DNA of 64,000 bases from Metaphire vulgaris (Eukaryota; Annelida; Clitellata; Crassiclitellata; Megascolecidae). This document shows, piece by piece, positions 39,395 through 50,872 of the stretch; position 1 is the first letter of the stretch; each line of letters begins with the position of its first letter. Made by a program: the position numbers and the translations under genes. The notes below the pieces were generated by a model. That model made no database searches, was not told the origin of the DNA, and worked only from the letters and a program-made list of their open reading frames with translations. The DNA lies in contig CM030833.1 of NCBI GenBank assembly GCA_018105865.1, forward strand, positions 13,338,381 through 13,402,380, written 5' to 3'.

Positions 39395-39665
39395 AGTGGT
39401 GCAGATTTTCCGAGTCGAGGTGTTTGGTTGTCACATTTTATTTCTTATATATATTGGAGTCGACAAGCCAAAAAGGTCATTTCCTATATATTTTTGAGTC
39501 GACAAGTAAAAAAAGGTAATTTCGTATATATTTTTTAGTCGAAAATTTCAAGGGGTGCAGATCTGTCCCCAGCCTCGTCTTCCAGTGGGTGCGCTGCAGC
39601 CCCTACTTTTTTCCAGAAGGTGCAGCTCCCAGCTGCACCCCCTGCACCCTCACTTCGTACGGGCC
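39395..39665. mobile_element. Probable MITE with two A-tract motifs
   Basis: GCAGTGGTGCAGATTTT at the left and TGCACCCCCTGCACCCTCAC at the right; tandem units with GAGTCGACAAG-A-tract-GGT at 39460 and 39500. Precise ends unresolved. Confidence 0.4.
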
Positions 39666-40040
39666 TGCGTCCGAATGCGAACGCACATTCCAAGCGGAAT
39701 TATCCGCGGTGTAACTTGCCGTTAAACCAATCAGCTTCGAGGTCAGTAGGTCATACCGCTAGATTGATATTCGATAATATAGTTGTGTCGCAAGTAGCGT
39801 TATTACAAAGGCCTAAAAGTAAGAAATGTGTGTGAAAAGTGAGTTGTACTTAAATCTTTTGCACGGGGTGTCTGTTCGCCCATTGATATGGGACTGGCGT
39901 GAGTCTCATTATATGGGGAGGGTCAGAAGAAACCGCCATCTGGAGCTGGAAATAGTCGAGCTGCTTCGGTCGACGCCTGGTTTGCAAATTTCAAATTGAT
40001 GCAGAGACCGCATATATTTCGGTTTCATTGTCTTCTCTAT

Positions 40041-40077
40041 TAATATATATATATATATATATATTATTAATAGAAAG

Positions 40078-40110
<33 letters not shown>
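40041..40110. repeat. (TA)n microsatellites
   Basis: Two TA runs (about 40041-40063 and 40081-40110) separated by TTATTAATAGAAAGACAA. Confidence 0.95.
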
Positions 40111-40114
<4 letters not shown>

Positions 40115-40342
40115 ACACAAGTTACCACTATGCGTGTAGTGTCATTATGCTCTGCAATACAAGTAGACTTGGCTGTTTTTCCGTCCAGGGCGACTCCAGT
40201 GTCCACGCGCCGAATTCCGGCATCGAATATTTCGGGGAAAACTTTTGTTAACGAAACAGGGACAATGAGGGACATTATATTGTCATATCTTTCGATGCGC
40301 CGCGTAGCCTGCTTGTCAGCAGTCTGTCTGACTCTGTCTGTC

Positions 40343-40555
40343 CAGTGGCGTTCCTAGGCTAGGTGTCACCCGGTGACAAGCAAAAAAAGGTTATCTCTCT
40401 TCTGAAACGTGGTGACAAGCAAAAAAAGGTTATTGTCCTTCTGGAGATAAAAACGTTGGTGAGTGACAAGCAAAAAATTCTTAGTTTGGTGTCACCCCTC
40501 TACTGGGTGTCACCCGGTGCGGTCCGCACCCCCACACCTCCTAGGAACGCCACTG
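40343..40555. mobile_element. MITE, family CAGTGGCGTTCCTAGG, three A-tract motifs
   Basis: Perfectly inverted ends CAGTGGCGTTCCTAGG and CCTAGGAACGCCACTG; TSD about 6/8 (TGTCTGTC/TATCAGTC). Three spaced copies of GTGACAAGCAAAAAA at 40373, 40412 and 40463. Confidence 0.8.
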
Positions 40556-40874
40556 TATCAGTCAGTGTGTGTCTTGTCTGCCTATCTGATAGTCTGTCCT
40601 TCTGTGTCTGTTTATAAACAAATTGAAACTGAATGCGTTGAAATTTGTAATTACGATGTTTCATAAGTGCGTATGAGAGAAAATTCCTCTCACTTCTAGA
40701 AATGGAAGTTTTCGTATATGGATAGGAAAGTCCGACTTATGTGACAGAATATGCGCCATAAGGAATTGACGTGTTGCTTATACAGCAATCTCTGTTCCAA
40801 ATATTTTCAAATAATTATGTCCTGGCAAGCAGCTGTGAAAAAAGCGCCGAAGAAACAGTTTCTGTTCTTTTACA

Positions 40875-41106
40875 CAGTGGCGTAACGTGGGGGGCAGGGA
40901 CACTTTGTTGACTGCCCCCCGGGCTCCGGGCGGGGGGGCCCCCCAAAGAGGGGTCTAAGCTAGGGTTAGGTTAGGGTTAACCCTAACTTCTTAACCCTAA
41001 CAACCCTAGAAATGAACGTGCTGACGACCTTTTTTTGGGCACGAAACTTTGGGGCCCCCATGGCAAAGATGCCCCCCGGACCCCCAAAAGTCACGCTACG
41101 CCACTG
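40875..41106. mobile_element. hAT MITE, family CAGTGGCGTAAC with telomere-like core
   Basis: Ends CAGTGGCGTAACG and GCTACGCCACTG; TSD CTTTTACA/CCTTTACA (7/8). The core reads TTAGGTTAGGGTTAACCCTA (head-to-head telomere-like repeats). Second copy at 59470. Confidence 0.85.
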
Positions 41107-41129
41107 CCTTTACACTTATTTTTACTATT

Positions 41130-41161
41130 ACCATTATTGTTATTATTATTATTATTATTAC

Positions 41162-41233
<72 letters not shown>

Positions 41234-41235
41234 GG
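41130..41235. repeat. (TTA)n microsatellite
   Basis: About 100 bp of ATT units, followed by a mixed TAT/AAT stretch to 41287. Confidence 0.97.
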
Positions 41236-41344
41236 CCCATTATTATTATTACTACTCTAACAATAATAATTATTATTATTATAATTAGTAGTAGTAGCAG
41301 TAGTAGTAGTAGCAGCAGCAGCAGTAGTAGTAGTAGTAGTAGTG

Positions 41345-41413
<69 letters not shown>

Positions 41414-41520
41414 TCAGTAGTATCAGTAGTAATAGTAATAGACCTAATAGTAGTGGAGCAGTTGTAGTAGTAGTCGTAGTAAAAGTAGTACTGTAGTTGT
41501 AGTACTGTAGTAGTAGTAGT

Positions 41521-41580
<60 letters not shown>

Positions 41581-41598
41581 TAGTAGTAGTAGTGGTAG

Positions 41599-41996
41599 CA
41601 GTGGCGGCTCCAGGATTTAGCAAGTGGAGGGCCGTTGGGGTGGCAACTTTTAATCATGGGGGCCAACCATTTGTTGTTTAATGTATGTAGCATTAAGTAT
41701 AATAGGGCCAGGGCCATATTAAGGCGGGGACTGAGGGGGCTGCAGCCCCAGGCCCATCATGAAAATAGGCACACCGATTTTCGAGATAGCCTTTTTTGCT
41801 CGTCAGCACGGTTTGAAAGGGCGATGACCTTTTTTGCTCGTCAGAGATTATCAGTATAGGCGACAGTCTTTTTTCTCAGCCCCCCGGCCCACTCGGACCT
41901 TAATCGGCCCTGTATAGGGCTCCAACAGGGGGGTCACTGGGGGCCAGGCACTCAATAGGCACGCCCCCCGGGCCTCTCCCGGTGGAGCCGCCACTG
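41599..41996. mobile_element. hAT MITE, family CAGTGGCGGCTCC, carrying a nested MITE
   Basis: Ends CAGTGGCGGCTCCAGG and GGTGGAGCCGCCACTG. TSD AGTGGTAG/AGTAGTAG within the microsatellite. Interrupted by 41709-41912. Confidence 0.88.
41709..41912. mobile_element. hAT MITE, family CAGGGCCATATTAAGG, nested
   Basis: Ends CAGGGCCATATTAAGG and CCTTAATCGGCCCTG; TSD AATAGGGC/TATAGGGC (7/8). Two A-tract motifs (41787, 41823) and a third degenerate one. Confidence 0.85.
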
Positions 41997-42032
41997 AGTA
42001 GTAGTAGTAATATTAGCAGCAGTAGTAGCAGC

Positions 42033-42064
<32 letters not shown>

Positions 42065-42135
42065 CAGCAGTAGTAGTAGTAGTAGCAGCAGTAGTAGTAG
42101 TAGCAGCAGAAGAAGAAGAAGTAGTAGTAGTTGTT

Positions 42136-43103
42136 GTTTGTTACTGTTGTACTTGTAGAAATAATAACAATAATAATTGGGGTGGTGGCGCCGTGGCGGT
42201 GATATTAGTGGTCAGAATTTTTAGAGTAAACATAATTTGAAAATTTCTGTGATTTGATTTGATGCATTTTTTCTACTTCAAATCATCTGGAATTTTTACT
42301 CTAGAATTTAAACTATAAGGTTTATGGATTTCTACTTATATTACCTTACATCTACAGTAGATGCAAATCATTTGCATTTAGTTGACGCAATCATGAGTGT
42401 CCATCCTCAAGATAGTGAGTTAGCGACCTCCATTAATCCCATCAAAACTCTTCAGTTTCGACATTATATTTAAAATCAAACAAATAATAATTGAAAGAGA
42501 ACAGCAAAATAAATGAAGGTTAGAAAATTGTATTCTTACCTATCACATGCATTAAAATGTCTAAAAGGGCCAGTCATTCAATCTTACACTACTAAATCAC
42601 TTAGAGTCTTTTAGCAGAAAACAGTCTACGAACCAAGATAATCAGACCTTTTCATCAATGCTCTTTCTAACGCCCCACAAAGCGCATTTCTTAACGACGC
42701 CATCGTCACAGGGACATTAAACCGAAAATTACTTCACAGTCTTCACGCGACGACTTACCTCGCTTCGGAGCACCAGCCACCCCACCCCACCCCTTACCCC
42801 CCACCCCACCGAGTTAACATAACAACGAGCCCTCGCACATCCCTATCCCTTTATACCACAACGAAAGTAACTATACTTTTCTGGAAAACTCGTTCAATAT
42901 TGATTGGCGAAGTCTTTTTAAGGGCGTCGTGGGCGTCGCCTCAAAGGTTCTGAGTCCTGATTGACTGCGCTTTTCTAAATGGTCGGAGGAATTTCATGGT
43001 CAACGTAGTTTATGTCGTAGTAGACTGTATCGTTAATAAGGCAGACCCGAAACGATAGTATGCGAGTTCCTGGGAATCGTGGTTTTGTCTTTAACGCGGA
43101 CAC
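42136..43103. other. Non-coding sequence, nothing recognised
   Basis: AT-rich, with a CCCCACC run at 42778-42813. No ORF with recognisable content. Confidence 0.5.
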
Positions 43104-43111
43104 GTGACAAC

Positions 43112-43300
43112 CAGTGGCGGCTCCAGGATTTGGCAGTGGGGGGGGGGCGTTGGGGTGGCAACTTCTAATCATGGGGGTCAACCATCTGTTGCTAGGTATG
43201 TAGTATTAAGTATAGGGTCCCAACAGGGGGGCCACTGGGGGGCCAGGCACTCAATAGGAGGGCACGGGCCCCCCCGGATCCCCCTGTGGAGCCGCCACTG
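43112..43300. mobile_element. hAT MITE, family CAGTGGCGGCTCC
   Basis: Ends CAGTGGCGGCTCCAGG and GTGGAGCCGCCACTG; TSD GTGACAAC/GTGACAAT (7/8). Confidence 0.9.
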
Positions 43301-43308
43301 GTGACAAT

Positions 43309-44190
43309 GTGAGAGAACAACCCGTATTTTGCAAATTCAGCCAACGATCCCCATATTTATTTTAGTTGAATTTCTATCCCCACAATTCCCACAATAATAT
43401 TATTGTTGAGCGCAACTGTTTTCGACGATTTCCGCAGATCCTGCCAAAAGCTTAGGCACAGAAGGTTTTCAGTGACTTTGATTAATAAATGAGACTTGAT
43501 TTTATGCAATGATTTTTTCTTGTTAAATGTCCTCAGAGAAAAAGTTGTTTCTGGACGGCAGCAGATGAACAGTCGTATACACAGCAAGATCTATTGTTAT
43601 CCGATTGTCGGATTCATCGGCACAGTCCCCCGACTGCTCGGAAACTGATAAACTGTCGTCGACGGGAAATATAATCGAACGCTGATTCATGATTAAATGC
43701 GTCGAGATGGCGGCGGCGGGGTGGGGGCTATGCGCGGGGGGGGGGTGCGTCCGTGCTGATCGATTTCTCCGGGGAATGACGTTGTCATAGAAACGAAGAC
43801 GATGACGTCGACAATCGACGCGCCGTCATAAGCTGGGATTAGGACTTAGAGACGTCTTTGCCCGGTGGGGCCTCACCGCCGGGCCCCTATCCCCTTCCAA
43901 GAACCCGTCTAGTAAGAGACGCCCATGGCAATGCACGCCGTGGCCAGGCGTCTACGAAGCGAATCAACTGTGAAGACCGAGAGAGTAAGCAGGACGATTT
44001 GCCACGTGAGCGATTGCTCGATATTACAATCGATATGGTTGGGCGTAAAGGCGACTGTCCGTCGTCCTATTGGAAGCGGCTCTATTGAAATATTCTCTGT
44101 TGAATTACTGTAATTTTTCGAATTAAAATCACGTGCCTTTAGGGACAAGATTAAATAGTTTGGAAGCTAGTGACAGATCTCTGGTCTCTC
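43309..44190. other. Non-coding sequence with CpG-rich part
   Basis: From 43600 to 44060 CpG and G-runs are frequent. Short frames lack known motifs. A pyrimidine repeat starts at 44196. Confidence 0.4.
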
Positions 44191-44284
44191 TCTTCTCTCT
44201 CCCCCTTTCTCTCTCTCTCTTTCTTTTCCCTCTTCTTCTTCTTCTCCTCCTCCTTCTTCTTGTTTTTCTAGCATCTCCCTTTCT

Positions 44285-44945
44285 TTCGCAGCCACTCAAC
44301 AGCGTCAGGTTGAGCCTGACGCAGGGTTTTGAGTCCTCCTTTGAATCTGGAGAGGTGCCAGTTATTGACCATGTGGTTCATAGTCTGTGTGTTGCCTCAG
44401 GGGCAGTTCGGGTCGTCTCTGATTCTCTAGCGGTGGAGCATAGCCACGCATCGGCCATGGCCTGTTCGATAGCGACTGATGTGGATCCAATCATAGCTTA
44501 CTAGATCGAAGCCCGGTTGGCGCTTGCAGGGGTCTGTGATGATGTGTTTATTCTTTACCTCAGCAGACTGCCAGCTCTGTTTCCAAGAGTCTGGTACAGA
44601 GATGTTCATTGCGGGCATGGAAAACCAGATCGGATGAGGAGACATCAGACTCGGGCAGGGTGGCCGAAGATGTCCGCCGACATATTGGTAGGTCCGGCCA
44701 GGCTTTAATACTGGCAGTGAGCTTAGACGCTGCGGCGTCACGACGGATAGCTAGCACTAGCAGAGTGATGTTGCTAAGGACTTGGCAGCCAGGAACCTCA
44801 GTGGAACGGACGGTTCCAAAGATTGTCCTCATGGATGAGTTCAATTTGAAATGGACCGAATGGACGTGGGGGCTTCGGGCCCATACTAGGGCACAGTATT
44901 CTGCGGTGGAATAGTATAATACCAGCGCTGGTGTTCATAATAATG
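44285..44945 (-). mobile_element. LINE ORF2 C-terminal fragment, minus strand
   Basis: Reading the minus strand from 44915: YSTAEYCALVWARSPHVHSV, MRTIFGTVRSTEVPGCQVLS, NITLLVLAIRRDAAASKL, then WIHISRYRTGHGRCVAMLHR, IRDDPNCPCG. This is the typical order SVAEYCAPVW, MRLITGT, LSNI, RTGHGRC, CDCG of jockey-like LINEs. Stops and frameshifts interrupt it. Confidence 0.88.
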
Positions 44946-45019
44946 TGAAAGCGCTCGGCCACTCTTGCAATGATGTTGTTCCTCGAACCAACCTTTGCCA
45001 CAGTTTTTCTCTATGTTTC

Positions 45020-45080
45020 TCTACCTCTCTCTTTCTCTCACTCTCACTCTCACTCTCTCTCGCACACTCTCTTTCTCCCA
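45020..45080. repeat. (CT)n-rich microsatellite
   Basis: CTCTCT/CACTCT units, adjoining the next MITE. Confidence 0.9.
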
Positions 45081-45094
45081 CTCACTCTCATGAT

Positions 45095-45278
45095 CAGTGG
45101 CGGCTCCACGGGGGGCCAGGAGGGCCCGTGCCCCGCCAATTGAGTGCCTGGCCCCCCAGTGCCCGCCAGTTGGGACCCTATACTTAATGCTACATACGTT
45201 AAACAACAAATGGTTGGCCCCATGATTAGAAGTTGCCACCCCAACGGCCCCACTTGCCAAATTCTAGAGCCGCCACTG
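45095..45278. mobile_element. hAT MITE, family CAGTGGCGGCTCC, inverted copy
   Basis: Exact 8-bp TSD CTCATGAT at 45087-45094 and 45279-45286. Ends CAGTGGCGGCTCCACG and TAGAGCCGCCACTG; body antiparallel to 43112. This is the best-preserved insertion of the family. Confidence 0.95.
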
Positions 45279-45286
45279 CTCATGAT

Positions 45287-46330
45287 GTTATGATTTCTGT
45301 CTTAGGGAGGGTGAACTTTTGGGTAAAAACTTGGTGACGGTCTGTCTTATAAAGATTCTAACTCTAGACAATTTTACTGCCGCGGCCAGTATGCCGCAAC
45401 TTTATCGCTCATTCTTCACTACTGCACTTAAGTAAGTCTGGCGGTTCATGAATATTAAAACCAGCAGACAATATTGTCCATGCATGCTTCGCTCTTTCTT
45501 CAATCCAACGTTGGTTTCTTTCTTTCTCTCTTTCTTTCCGTCGTTCTTTTGTGGCGGTTTTAACGTATTTTGAGCCGACTATAATTGGAGTATTTTAGAA
45601 ATCGGTGGCTTCGAAGGAGTTCAGCGCAAGGCTTTGGCATGCGCCGAGCTCCGATTTGACCTCGAGAGAGTCTCCCGAGAGTCGGAGTTTAATCGAGCCT
45701 TCGAAGTATTGTCCGAACGAAGCCGAGCTTAACCGGAAAACTCCCCAACGCTTGTTGCCGAGTCCGAGAAAATCGAAGGAAACGAGTGGAGGCGCCTTTG
45801 TGCCAGAAGCCGTTCTTTCTTGCAGTCGAGCGATTCATTCTTCTTTTTCTGTCTCCTCCCTCTCTCCCTCCTCTCTCCCTCTTTGTCTCTGTCTCTGCCT
45901 CTGTATCTGTCCGTCACAGTCTCTCTCTCTCCCTCTCTCCGTTCCGAAATTCCGTCTGTCCAGACGAGCGCTCTTCTCTATTGACTTTTGTAGCTCCGCC
46001 GTCAATATATATAGCGCCTGTTTATCAAGTCCTGCATCGTTCGCTGGCCGCGGTCGATGTGTGCGGAGAGCAGTCGACGTGGGTCTGTAAGTCGACTGGA
46101 AGACCGGCCATGTGTCCCCGGATGCCCATGCGTTTGCTGTTCCAAGATTATACCAAGATTGGACAGCGGGGGGTTAAGGGTGAGGGTTTGGGTGGGGAGG
46201 GGGGTAGGAGCGAGTAGAATTGGACGACGGAAGAACTAACCGCTATTTCCGGTACGATTCGAGAGATGGCAGCTGGATAAGAAAGAAAAAGGAAAGAAAT
46301 AAATCAGGGTCAATTTCCATACCCCAGCCA
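45287..46330. other. Non-coding, pyrimidine-rich and CpG-rich segment
   Basis: Open frames of 143-161 codons at 45605-46217 are Ser/Leu/Arg-rich and coincide with TCTC/CTCC repeats; no domain seen. Confidence 0.4.
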
Positions 46331-46335
46331 ACATA

Positions 46336-46336
46336 T

Positions 46337-46410
<74 letters not shown>
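46336..46410. repeat. (GA)n microsatellite
   Basis: GA units with two AAAG interruptions. Confidence 0.95.
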
Positions 46411-46413
<3 letters not shown>

Positions 46414-46533
46414 GCGAATCAGAAAATCGTGGGTCTTTAATATGACGAAAATGTCGAAATTGTGCCCTGTTCTCTAATATCTACGCGTAAAACAGTATGT
46501 TGGTGTTCTAATATTTCTGAAAATTTTCTCTCA

Positions 46534-46590
46534 GTGGCGTACGGTCCCTTTATTTTCAAAGTTTCACGAGCAAAAAAAGGGTCGTCAGCA
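46534..46590. mobile_element. Single end of a CAGTGGCGTACGG element
   Basis: CAGTGGCGTACGGTCCC is followed by an A-tract motif (46566-46588). The matching far end was not found. Confidence 0.4.
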
Positions 46591-46857
46591 CGATATATTT
46601 ATATAATACTCTGCTAAATCGTAACCGTATCTTTGAATAATTCGCAAAATCCAGGAGACGCAGGACTTAAATCCAGGAGATCTTCTGGATTAGCGGTAAC
46701 AATAACTGACGGAGGTGTTGTGGAGGAGGGAAGGTTCCTATTGATCCCATCTAATTAGTTGGAAGGCGCCGCGAGTCCTGGAGCAGCTGGCGTTGATGCG
46801 TCCTTGGATGACGGTCAAGCTACAGATGTGGACAGCACCTGGACAGTTGCCACGAAC

Positions 46858-47033
46858 CAGTGTTTATTCTAGCTACTTTGACATGGGGGGTTGAAATGTT
46901 TGGGAGGACAAGGTCTGAGTCTCCACATTTGGAGGGGAATTTCCATACCCCAGCCAACATCTAAAAAAATTTGGGGAGGGATTTAAAACTGGGGGGGGGA
47001 ATTCCCCCCAGAGAATGCCTAGAATAAATACTG
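46858..47033. mobile_element. MITE, family CAGTGTTTATTCTAG
   Basis: Exact 9-bp TSD GCCACGAAC at 46849-46857 and 47034-47042. Ends CAGTGTTTATTCTAGC and GCCTAGAATAAATACTG. Confidence 0.9.
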
Positions 47034-47063
47034 GCCACGAACAAGCTGGGGATGGTTGGATGG

Positions 47064-47107
47064 GGATGGGTGGGTGGGTGGGTGGGTGGGTGGGTGGGTG
47101 GGTGGGC
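47064..47107. repeat. (GGGT)n microsatellite
   Basis: About ten GGTG units; G-rich strand could form quadruplexes. Confidence 0.95.
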
Positions 47108-47521
47108 AAGGTGGTGGGCGGGGCGGAGAGGGAAAGATCAGCTTGAAAACGCAAGAGCACCGGTGCAGTATTTATTCCCGACAGAGCTTGACGCCGAGCG
47201 AAGGAAAGATGAACATCTCTTCGATGACGTTATCGGTTGGGCGTTGTGGCGCTATGTCGTTAGGTGGGTCGGCGCGTCCCCCCGTCTCTTGGGCTAAGGG
47301 GGTTGTCGTCAAGTGCTGAGCAAACGATCTCGGGTCGACCATCGATCGCCTCGAGGCTACTTGCAGAGCCATTGGGACAACGGCGCTAAACGCAATGAGA
47401 GCCTGCGAAGGAGAGAAGAGGCTGTGCATGAAAAGAACCGACTAAGCAGATGCTGCTGATAGAGGAGGAGACGAGCTACTCGCTTAGTAGAGAATGCCAT
47501 CTCATTCTACTTCTCTGATCC

Positions 47522-47522
<1 letters not shown>

Positions 47523-47556
<34 letters not shown>

Positions 47557-47557
47557 T
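47523..47557. repeat. (TGTC)n microsatellite
   Basis: Eight CTGT units. Confidence 0.95.
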
Positions 47558-47783
47558 GAGTCTTCATCCGTGATTCATTTCGGGCCTTATTAATCGTCTC
47601 TTAGGCTCAATATTTCGATTTCGCTTATTTATTTGTTTCAATGATAATTTATATGGCGCAATAGCAGAAAAGTATCACAAGAGTACTGAGCATGATGACA
47701 ATTCAAGAGTAATGTTTTTGAGAGGAAGGACGACTTTAATTAGGCATGCTTTTTGAATTCCATGACGGCGGCTTCCCCTTCGC

Positions 47784-47802
47784 AGAGAGAGAGAGGGAGA
47801 GA

Positions 47803-47837
<35 letters not shown>

Positions 47838-47839
47838 AG

Positions 47840-47874
<35 letters not shown>

Positions 47875-47920
47875 GGAGAGAGAGAAGGAGAAGGAGAGAG
47901 AGAGAGAGAAAGAGAAGGAG

Positions 47921-47980
<60 letters not shown>
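47784..47980. repeat. (GA)n microsatellite with GGA/AAG variants
   Basis: About 200 bp of GA with regular GAAG/GGAG interruptions, giving Arg/Glu- or Ser/Leu-only open frames. Confidence 0.97.
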
Positions 47981-47999
47981 CTAGAGCATCAGATCCAAA

Positions 48000-48799
48000 C
48001 GAGTGCCCATCGCTTCTCGCGCACGGAATCTGAGTAGTGAGTAATGAGTAGTGAGTACGCGTGTATACTTCGAAGATTTCCATGCTAACAAGTAGGCTAC
48101 ACTTTGAGCTTGATCCGATCTGCAGCAGGCAGACAGTGGAGGCGATCTCTGGTTAAGCCCCACTGCTTTGGTCAGAAGGGATACGGAGAGGGGGATGAGG
48201 CGCTCGGAGGTTTTTACTACTGACTGGAGTCTAGGAGGGTTTGGTAGGAAAGGGGTTTGATTGAGAAACAACTGTTACAACAATATACTGTAGACGCCAC
48301 GGAATAAGGCAGCGTGCAATAGATTATAGATATATTAGGGTAGAAATGCGATGAAGTGACGAATATATCTCAGGCGGCGAAGGTTGTAAAAGCAGGCTGC
48401 TGATAAGAATGGCATAATAAGACAACATGCTTTACATGTTGTGAGAGATTCCGTTTGGAATCAACGTATAGAGACCCAGATTGCGAATGGAGTCTTTTGC
48501 ATCTCATTTTTAGCTCCGCTCAGTCCGTCCTCGAATGTTTTTGATGATTTTTCGTTTTAGATGCTGGCATATTTAATCCTTCTTCTCTGTCTAATTCTAA
48601 GCTTTCTTTAGCGCCGCCCTGTCATTCGCTGACTTCGTCCCAACGGTCGCCGCCGTTTAGAGAGAAAGAAAATCGTAGTCGGAGAACATTTAGTCATATA
48701 GCTTAGGATTAATGTCCGATCCACAAATGGCATGCAATGCAATTGGCCGGACTATTGCAAGACCATGCGTTTAACCAAATGCTGCCCAACAGAATGTGA

Positions 48800-48800
<1 letters not shown>
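48000..48800. other. Non-coding sequence, nothing recognised
   Basis: Contains only a short GAGTAGTGAGTAATGAGTAG repeat at 48030-48055. Confidence 0.5.

Positions 48801-48803
<3 letters not shown>

Positions 48804-48843
<40 letters not shown>
48804..48843. repeat. (TA)n microsatellite
   Basis: About 40 bp pure TA. Confidence 0.95.
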
Positions 48844-48846
<3 letters not shown>

Positions 48847-48971
48847 GGTCAGATCTTCTGTTGATAATAAAGAAAATCACCTAAAAAGTGATTTAAAGCA
48901 TTATCACTAGTAAAAAGTGAATTCAAAGATCAAAGATCATTTTTTTAGATCGTTATTCTTGCTGACAAAGT

Positions 48972-49100
48972 GCTGTAATAAAATGAAACCTATAATTATT
49001 TTCATGCATTTCATGCATTTTTAAAACTAAAAGAAACTGTAATAAAATGAAACCTACTTATTTTTATGCATTTCATGCATCTTTTAACTAAAAGAAACGG
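48972..49100. repeat. Tandem duplication of about 64 bp
   Basis: Two copies begin CTGTAATAAAATGAAACCTA, each with ATGCATTTCATGCAT and ending in ACTAAAAGAAAC. Confidence 0.85.
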
Positions 49101-49137
49101 CAGTAGGCCATCGCACTGTCGTGCATAAACTGTGACA

Positions 49138-49177
49138 AACGCACGCACGCGCGCGCGCACACACACACAACGACAAA

Positions 49178-49248
<71 letters not shown>
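49138..49248. repeat. (CA)n-(CT)n-(CA)n microsatellite
   Basis: Compound dinucleotide array. Confidence 0.95.
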
Positions 49249-49251
<3 letters not shown>

Positions 49252-49259
49252 CGCACATG

Positions 49260-50580
49260 AACACCTATAGCAGTCGGCAATGTTGCTGGGACGCGTCTAT
49301 AAATCGTTAGCGAAAGAGAATGCCTCTGTGCCGTCTCCGGTATCACGTATACGCCGCCACTCTTACGCGTATGCTGCAGTCAATACTGATATAGCGCCAC
49401 AATATAAGACGCAATTTGTTTGACGATGGTGTGAACGCATTAAAAGCGCGTCGCGACGCCATGATGCTCTGGTTAAACAGGCTTTTTACTTCTACGGCTT
49501 TTAGCCGATTTGCCGATGAAGACCATTTGGAACAAAAAATTACGGAAGCAGTGATTAAGCGAAAGAACTGAAGCCCCCCTCCACGCATTTTGGCTGTTGG
49601 CCGTTCGTGTTAATTTTCCGTTTCTCGGGGATCTTAGAGAATCTTGACTGTCATCGGAACTTTTTTCTCTTCGGTCTCTTCTTCATTTGTCCATGTGTGA
49701 AATCTGGTCATCCGTGCCAAAATCTGCTTTATCTGGGATCATATCGGCGAATACTCTCGTCTGAAATTTCTCCGAATCCAGAAATCAACTGAAGAGAATT
49801 GGAAAAGTATTGTCTTGCTGAATCACGAAATGAAATGTCAGATATTTTCGCGATTTATAACAAAACTACGTTTCTTATACGGGCTTTAGTTAAACCGCCG
49901 CTATGGAGCGTTTGTTATTCACGTTATGAGATGTGTAATTCGAGGTTCCTGTCGGCAACTATCGATACTTGAAATCAATTCGAAGTCTAATTAATCAGTC
50001 GAAGCGTACCTGTCGTCTATACCTGCCAATCATCCGCCGAGCAGGGATTAAGCGACGTCTTTGTTGTTGATCACGTGACAACCAGCAGACGACAGCGAGG
50101 AGCGAGCGAGAAGCGCGGAAAATTGTTATCGATTCTGCCATTTTGATCTCCTTCAGCTGCTCAGATGGTTGGGCGACTGAAACGACAATATCCGAAGTAA
50201 TACGGGCTTAATTAACGGATTCATCAAAGGCGCTTTCGACTGAGAGTTTGTGTCAGAATCCTTTAGCAGTTTCGGTGCAATTTACAAAGCAACAGAAAAT
50301 GACTCTCGGTCGTTCTTCTTACTGCATCCCGTGCACAATATATACGTCCGCGTTGTGAATCGTTGACTTTTCGCACGGCGTTCAGTGACGCCGTTCTTTC
50401 CTCGTGGCCGCCGCCGCCGCCGCCGCCATTTTTTCTCCTCCCGGACAGAACCGTCTACGATTTATTGCCAATTAAATTTCTACGTCCGCCTCCTCATCAC
50501 TCCTCCGGGGACTCCACCTCCAACTTCCACTTTCCCTTTTTATTAAGCAACCGAGACAGCGTAACAATGAACCAGGTCGT
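49260..50580. other. Non-coding sequence, nothing recognised
   Basis: Mixed composition, locally CpG-rich; a (CCG)n run at 50407-50426. The 104-codon frame at 50363-50677 is Pro-rich by virtue of this repeat. Confidence 0.45.
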
Positions 50581-50800
50581 GCGTGTGCGTGTGCGTGTGT
50601 GTGTATGTGTGTTTCCTGGAATACAGTATCGTCGAGTACAAGTATTTTATCACCGTTCTACGAGCACACGACAGTAAAGTGGAAGAGAAAGGTACTAGAA
50701 AGTACTGGCTCGCAATTGACAACTCAGTTCCCCGAGAAGAATACTATAACAAATGGTTGCAATTGAATGAATAAGATCAAAAATGCCAATTTAATTTCAG

Positions 50801-50872
50801 GACTTGTAGCACTTGACTTGTAGCACTTGACTTGTAGCACTTGACTTGTAACACTTGAATTGTAGATAGCAC
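50801..50872. repeat. 16-bp tandem repeat
   Basis: Four to five units of ACTTGTAGCACTTG, the last ones diverged. Confidence 0.9.

Larger units (their letters stand above)
41286..42135. repeat. (AGT)n microsatellite split by a nested transposon
   Basis: AGT/AGC units at 41286-41598 and 41997-42135; the hAT MITE 41599-41996 lies inside. Confidence 0.95.

Noticed and set aside
41091..41717. 208-codon frame of Leu, Tyr and Asn runs
   Set aside because: Generated by (TTA)n and (AGT)n microsatellites.
45605..46217. Overlapping frames of 143-161 codons
   Set aside because: Pyrimidine-rich repeat translation without recognisable domain or splice support.
47736..48083. Ser/Leu and Arg/Glu open frames of about 95-115 codons
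   Set aside because: Products of the (GA)n array in both strands; no non-repeat coding content.
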